Of a stretch of 64,000 bases of DNA, positions 62,338-64,000 are shown piece after piece (position 1 is the first letter of the stretch; every line of letters starts with the position of its first letter). The stretch comes from Xylaria sp. FL1777 (Eukaryota > Ascomycota > Sordariomycetes > Xylariales > Xylariaceae). The notes beneath the pieces were generated by a model. That model did no database searches and was not told the DNA's origin. It saw nothing but the letters and a program-made list of their open reading frames with translations. The position numbers and the translations under genes were made by a program. The stretch spans positions 174,186 through 238,185 of the forward strand of contig MU400573.1 in the NCBI GenBank assembly GCA_022578965.1, given 5' to 3'.

Positions 62338-64000
62338 CTTTAGCTCTTTAAAGTTATAAATTGCTATTTTAAGCAATATTTTAGCTTTAAAAACATTGTT
62401 TTAAAAGTTATTTTAAAAGCTATTTTAAAAGTTAATATATAGCTATATATTAAAACTACTTAAAACTAAAACTGCTTAAAATTAAAACTATTTAAAACTA
62501 AGATTGCTTAAAACTAAAACTACTTAAAACTAAAACTGCTTAAAACTAAAACTGCTTAAAACTAAAACTGCTTAAAGTTAAAACAAAATAAAAGTTAATA
62601 ATATTAAATAAATTTATTAAAAATTATTTAAAAAATGCTGCTTAATATATAACTTTTTTAGCTTAATATAAAGCATGTTTTTAAATTAAAATTAGTACTA
62701 AAAAACAGTTTTATACTATTAAATATAGCAGTTAAAAAACTTTAAACAAATAGCAAATAAAACTATTTGCTTTATTTATACTTGTTAAACTAATATATTA
62801 AGTAGTTTTAAATAAAAAAACTAGCAGTATTTTATTATGTTTAATAATTATATAAATTTAGCGTTTTTTATTTAATGCAGTTTTTTTTTTTATTTTGTTA
62901 GCACATTTAAAAAAAACTTATACTTAATATTTTTTAATAATTTTATTTTAACTATTAATTTTTTATTTTTTTATTTTTTTATTAAAACTAAATTATAAAT
63001 TATTAAAACAGTTTTAAAGATTTTATATAAACTAAACCTATAAATTTTAATAACTTATAATATTTTTTATTTATAAGCAATACTTTTTTTGTAGTACTTA
63101 TAAACTTTAATAGCTTAAAGCACTTTTTTTTTTTTATAAATTATATTTTTTTATTTATACTTGTTAGTTAGCAAAAAAGCAATAATTTAATTAATAACTT
63201 AAACAAAATTATAAAAGTTATATATTTAGTAGTCTTTAAACTAAACATATATTAAAGCATATTAGCTTTTTTAAAAATAAATTATAATTAAACAAAGTTT
63301 ATTATAAAACTATATAAAAATATAATTATATTTTAAAACAAAAAAATAGTTTATATTATTTATATAAATATATAGCTTTAGCTACTAAATATAAAAGTAG
63401 TACTTGCTTTTAAACAAAACATTAAATATATTTTTTTTTAAGTTGCAAAAAAATTGTCTATAAAAATTAAAAAATGCTATAAAGTGCTTAAAAACTATAT
63501 AATAATAAGTTTTTAGTACTAAAATATTAGCTAAAACTAAATTGCTTTTAATTTTAATAAAAGCAAAATAAATTTACAAATAATATTTATAGTTATTTAG
63601 CAGTAAACCTATTAAAAATTAAAAATAGCTATATAATTTATAGTGTTTATATAAGCTTGCTGCTTTTATAAGCATTAAAGCTTTTATATGTTTTAATTAA
63701 AGTATTATATATATTAGCTAATTTTTAGAATAAAGTTTTTAATTATTAAATTAAGTATTATTTAAAAGCTAACGTTATGCTTATTAAAAACTTTTTAAAC
63801 TAAGCTAAAAAAAACTAGTTTTTAGTAGTTTTATTACTTATAGTAGTATTGCTATAAATAAACCTTATTAAAAAACAAAAGTAATAATAATAGCTATATA
63901 ATGCCTTAATAAATGCTGCGTTTTTTTAATATATTATAAGCAGCACACTTAGCTATAAAAAATAGCTAGTATTATAATTAAAGCTAAACATATTTAAATT
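62338..64000 (+). repeat. Right copy of the long direct repeat (continues beyond window)
   Basis: Matches 45242-46905 in order and orientation to the last base of the window. The sequence left of 62338 does not match the sequence left of 45242, so this is a real boundary. Here the first 100 bp are converted (for example GGG to AAG, TCT to TTT, CCA to CTA relative to the left copy). Confidence 0.9.
62455..62582. repeat. 16-bp tandem array, 8 copies (right)
   Basis: Same unit, same number of copies and same position in the long repeat as the array at 45359. The first, third, fourth and fifth units carry additional G-to-A or C-to-T changes. Confidence 0.92.

Larger units (their letters stand above)
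45289..64000. other. Extreme A+T-rich, gene-dead block with RIP-like degeneration
   Basis: About 18.7 kb of sequence dominated by A and T on both strands, with stops in every frame almost everywhere. The few longer ORFs (49760-50008, 52622-52822, 54127-54405 and 54574-54759 on the minus strand) encode Lys/Asn/Ile/Leu-rich chance products. The large direct repeat at both ends and the transition-only divergence between copies point to repeats destroyed by a genome-defence mutator. I cannot identify the original element: no transposase, reverse transcriptase or terminal inverted repeat can be read. Confidence 0.85.

Noticed and set aside
45289..64000. Mitochondrial or plastid-like DNA because of the extreme A+T content
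   Set aside because: No mitochondrial gene or tRNA can be read, the block joins nuclear-type gene sequence without a break, and the two repeat copies differ by transitions, which fits RIP-like mutation better.

Overview
The window is nuclear DNA of a filamentous ascomycete (Pezizomycotina, probably Sordariomycetes; the class is an inference). The genes have short introns of 50-100 nt with GTRNGT donors, CTRAC-like branch sites and YAG acceptors. They include a fused CPSase-ATCase gene, a fungal BTB protein, a Zn2Cys6 regulator and a vacuolar TRP channel. A strand-symmetric C-to-T/G-to-A collapse covers the last 18.7 kb, as expected in a lineage with repeat-induced point mutation (RIP).

Layout. 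1-4.6 kb: the C-terminal end of the cohesin loader Scc2/Mis4 (+), convergent with a five-exon BTB/POZ gene (-). 4.6-7.3 kb: gene-free, with many short TACCTAGGTA-type palindromes and a 0.2 kb island of nearly pure A+T. 7.3-7.7 kb: a two-exon gene for a 69-aa single-pass membrane protein, easily missed because neither exon is a long ORF. 8.8-12.5 kb: a five-exon Yvc1-type vacuolar cation channel (-), divergent across 3.7 kb from the 6.8 kb CPSase-ATCase gene (+, 16.3-23.1 kb), which feeds de novo pyrimidine synthesis. 24.2-25.6 kb: an FMN-binding split-barrel (Alr4036-type) protein. 25.6-34.6 kb: about 9 kb with no convincing gene, rich in short palindromic and simple repeats. 34.6-36.1 kb: an unrecognised 492-aa charged protein (+), convergent with a six-exon Zn2Cys6 transcription factor (-, 37.9-40.5 kb). 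41-44.5 kb: gene-free. 44.6-45.3 kb: a two-exon orphan gene (215 aa) ending at the edge of the AT block.

45.3-64 kb is an extremely A+T-rich, gene-dead block. Its first ~1.66 kb (from ~45,242) recurs as a direct repeat at ~62,338 and runs off the window. The offset is about 17,096 bp, and the parts I compared differ almost only by transitions. The block also holds 16-bp, 18-bp and 90-bp tandem arrays. The best reading is a large duplicated element, or a tandem array with a ~17.1 kb period, destroyed by RIP-like mutation. The left repeat begins inside the last codons of the orphan gene. Residual C in the block sits almost only after A or G, which is not the textbook CpA-driven RIP pattern and deserves measurement.

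The intact genes are unrelated housekeeping and regulatory genes with no shared pathway. No tRNA, rRNA, CRISPR array or intact transposase was found.
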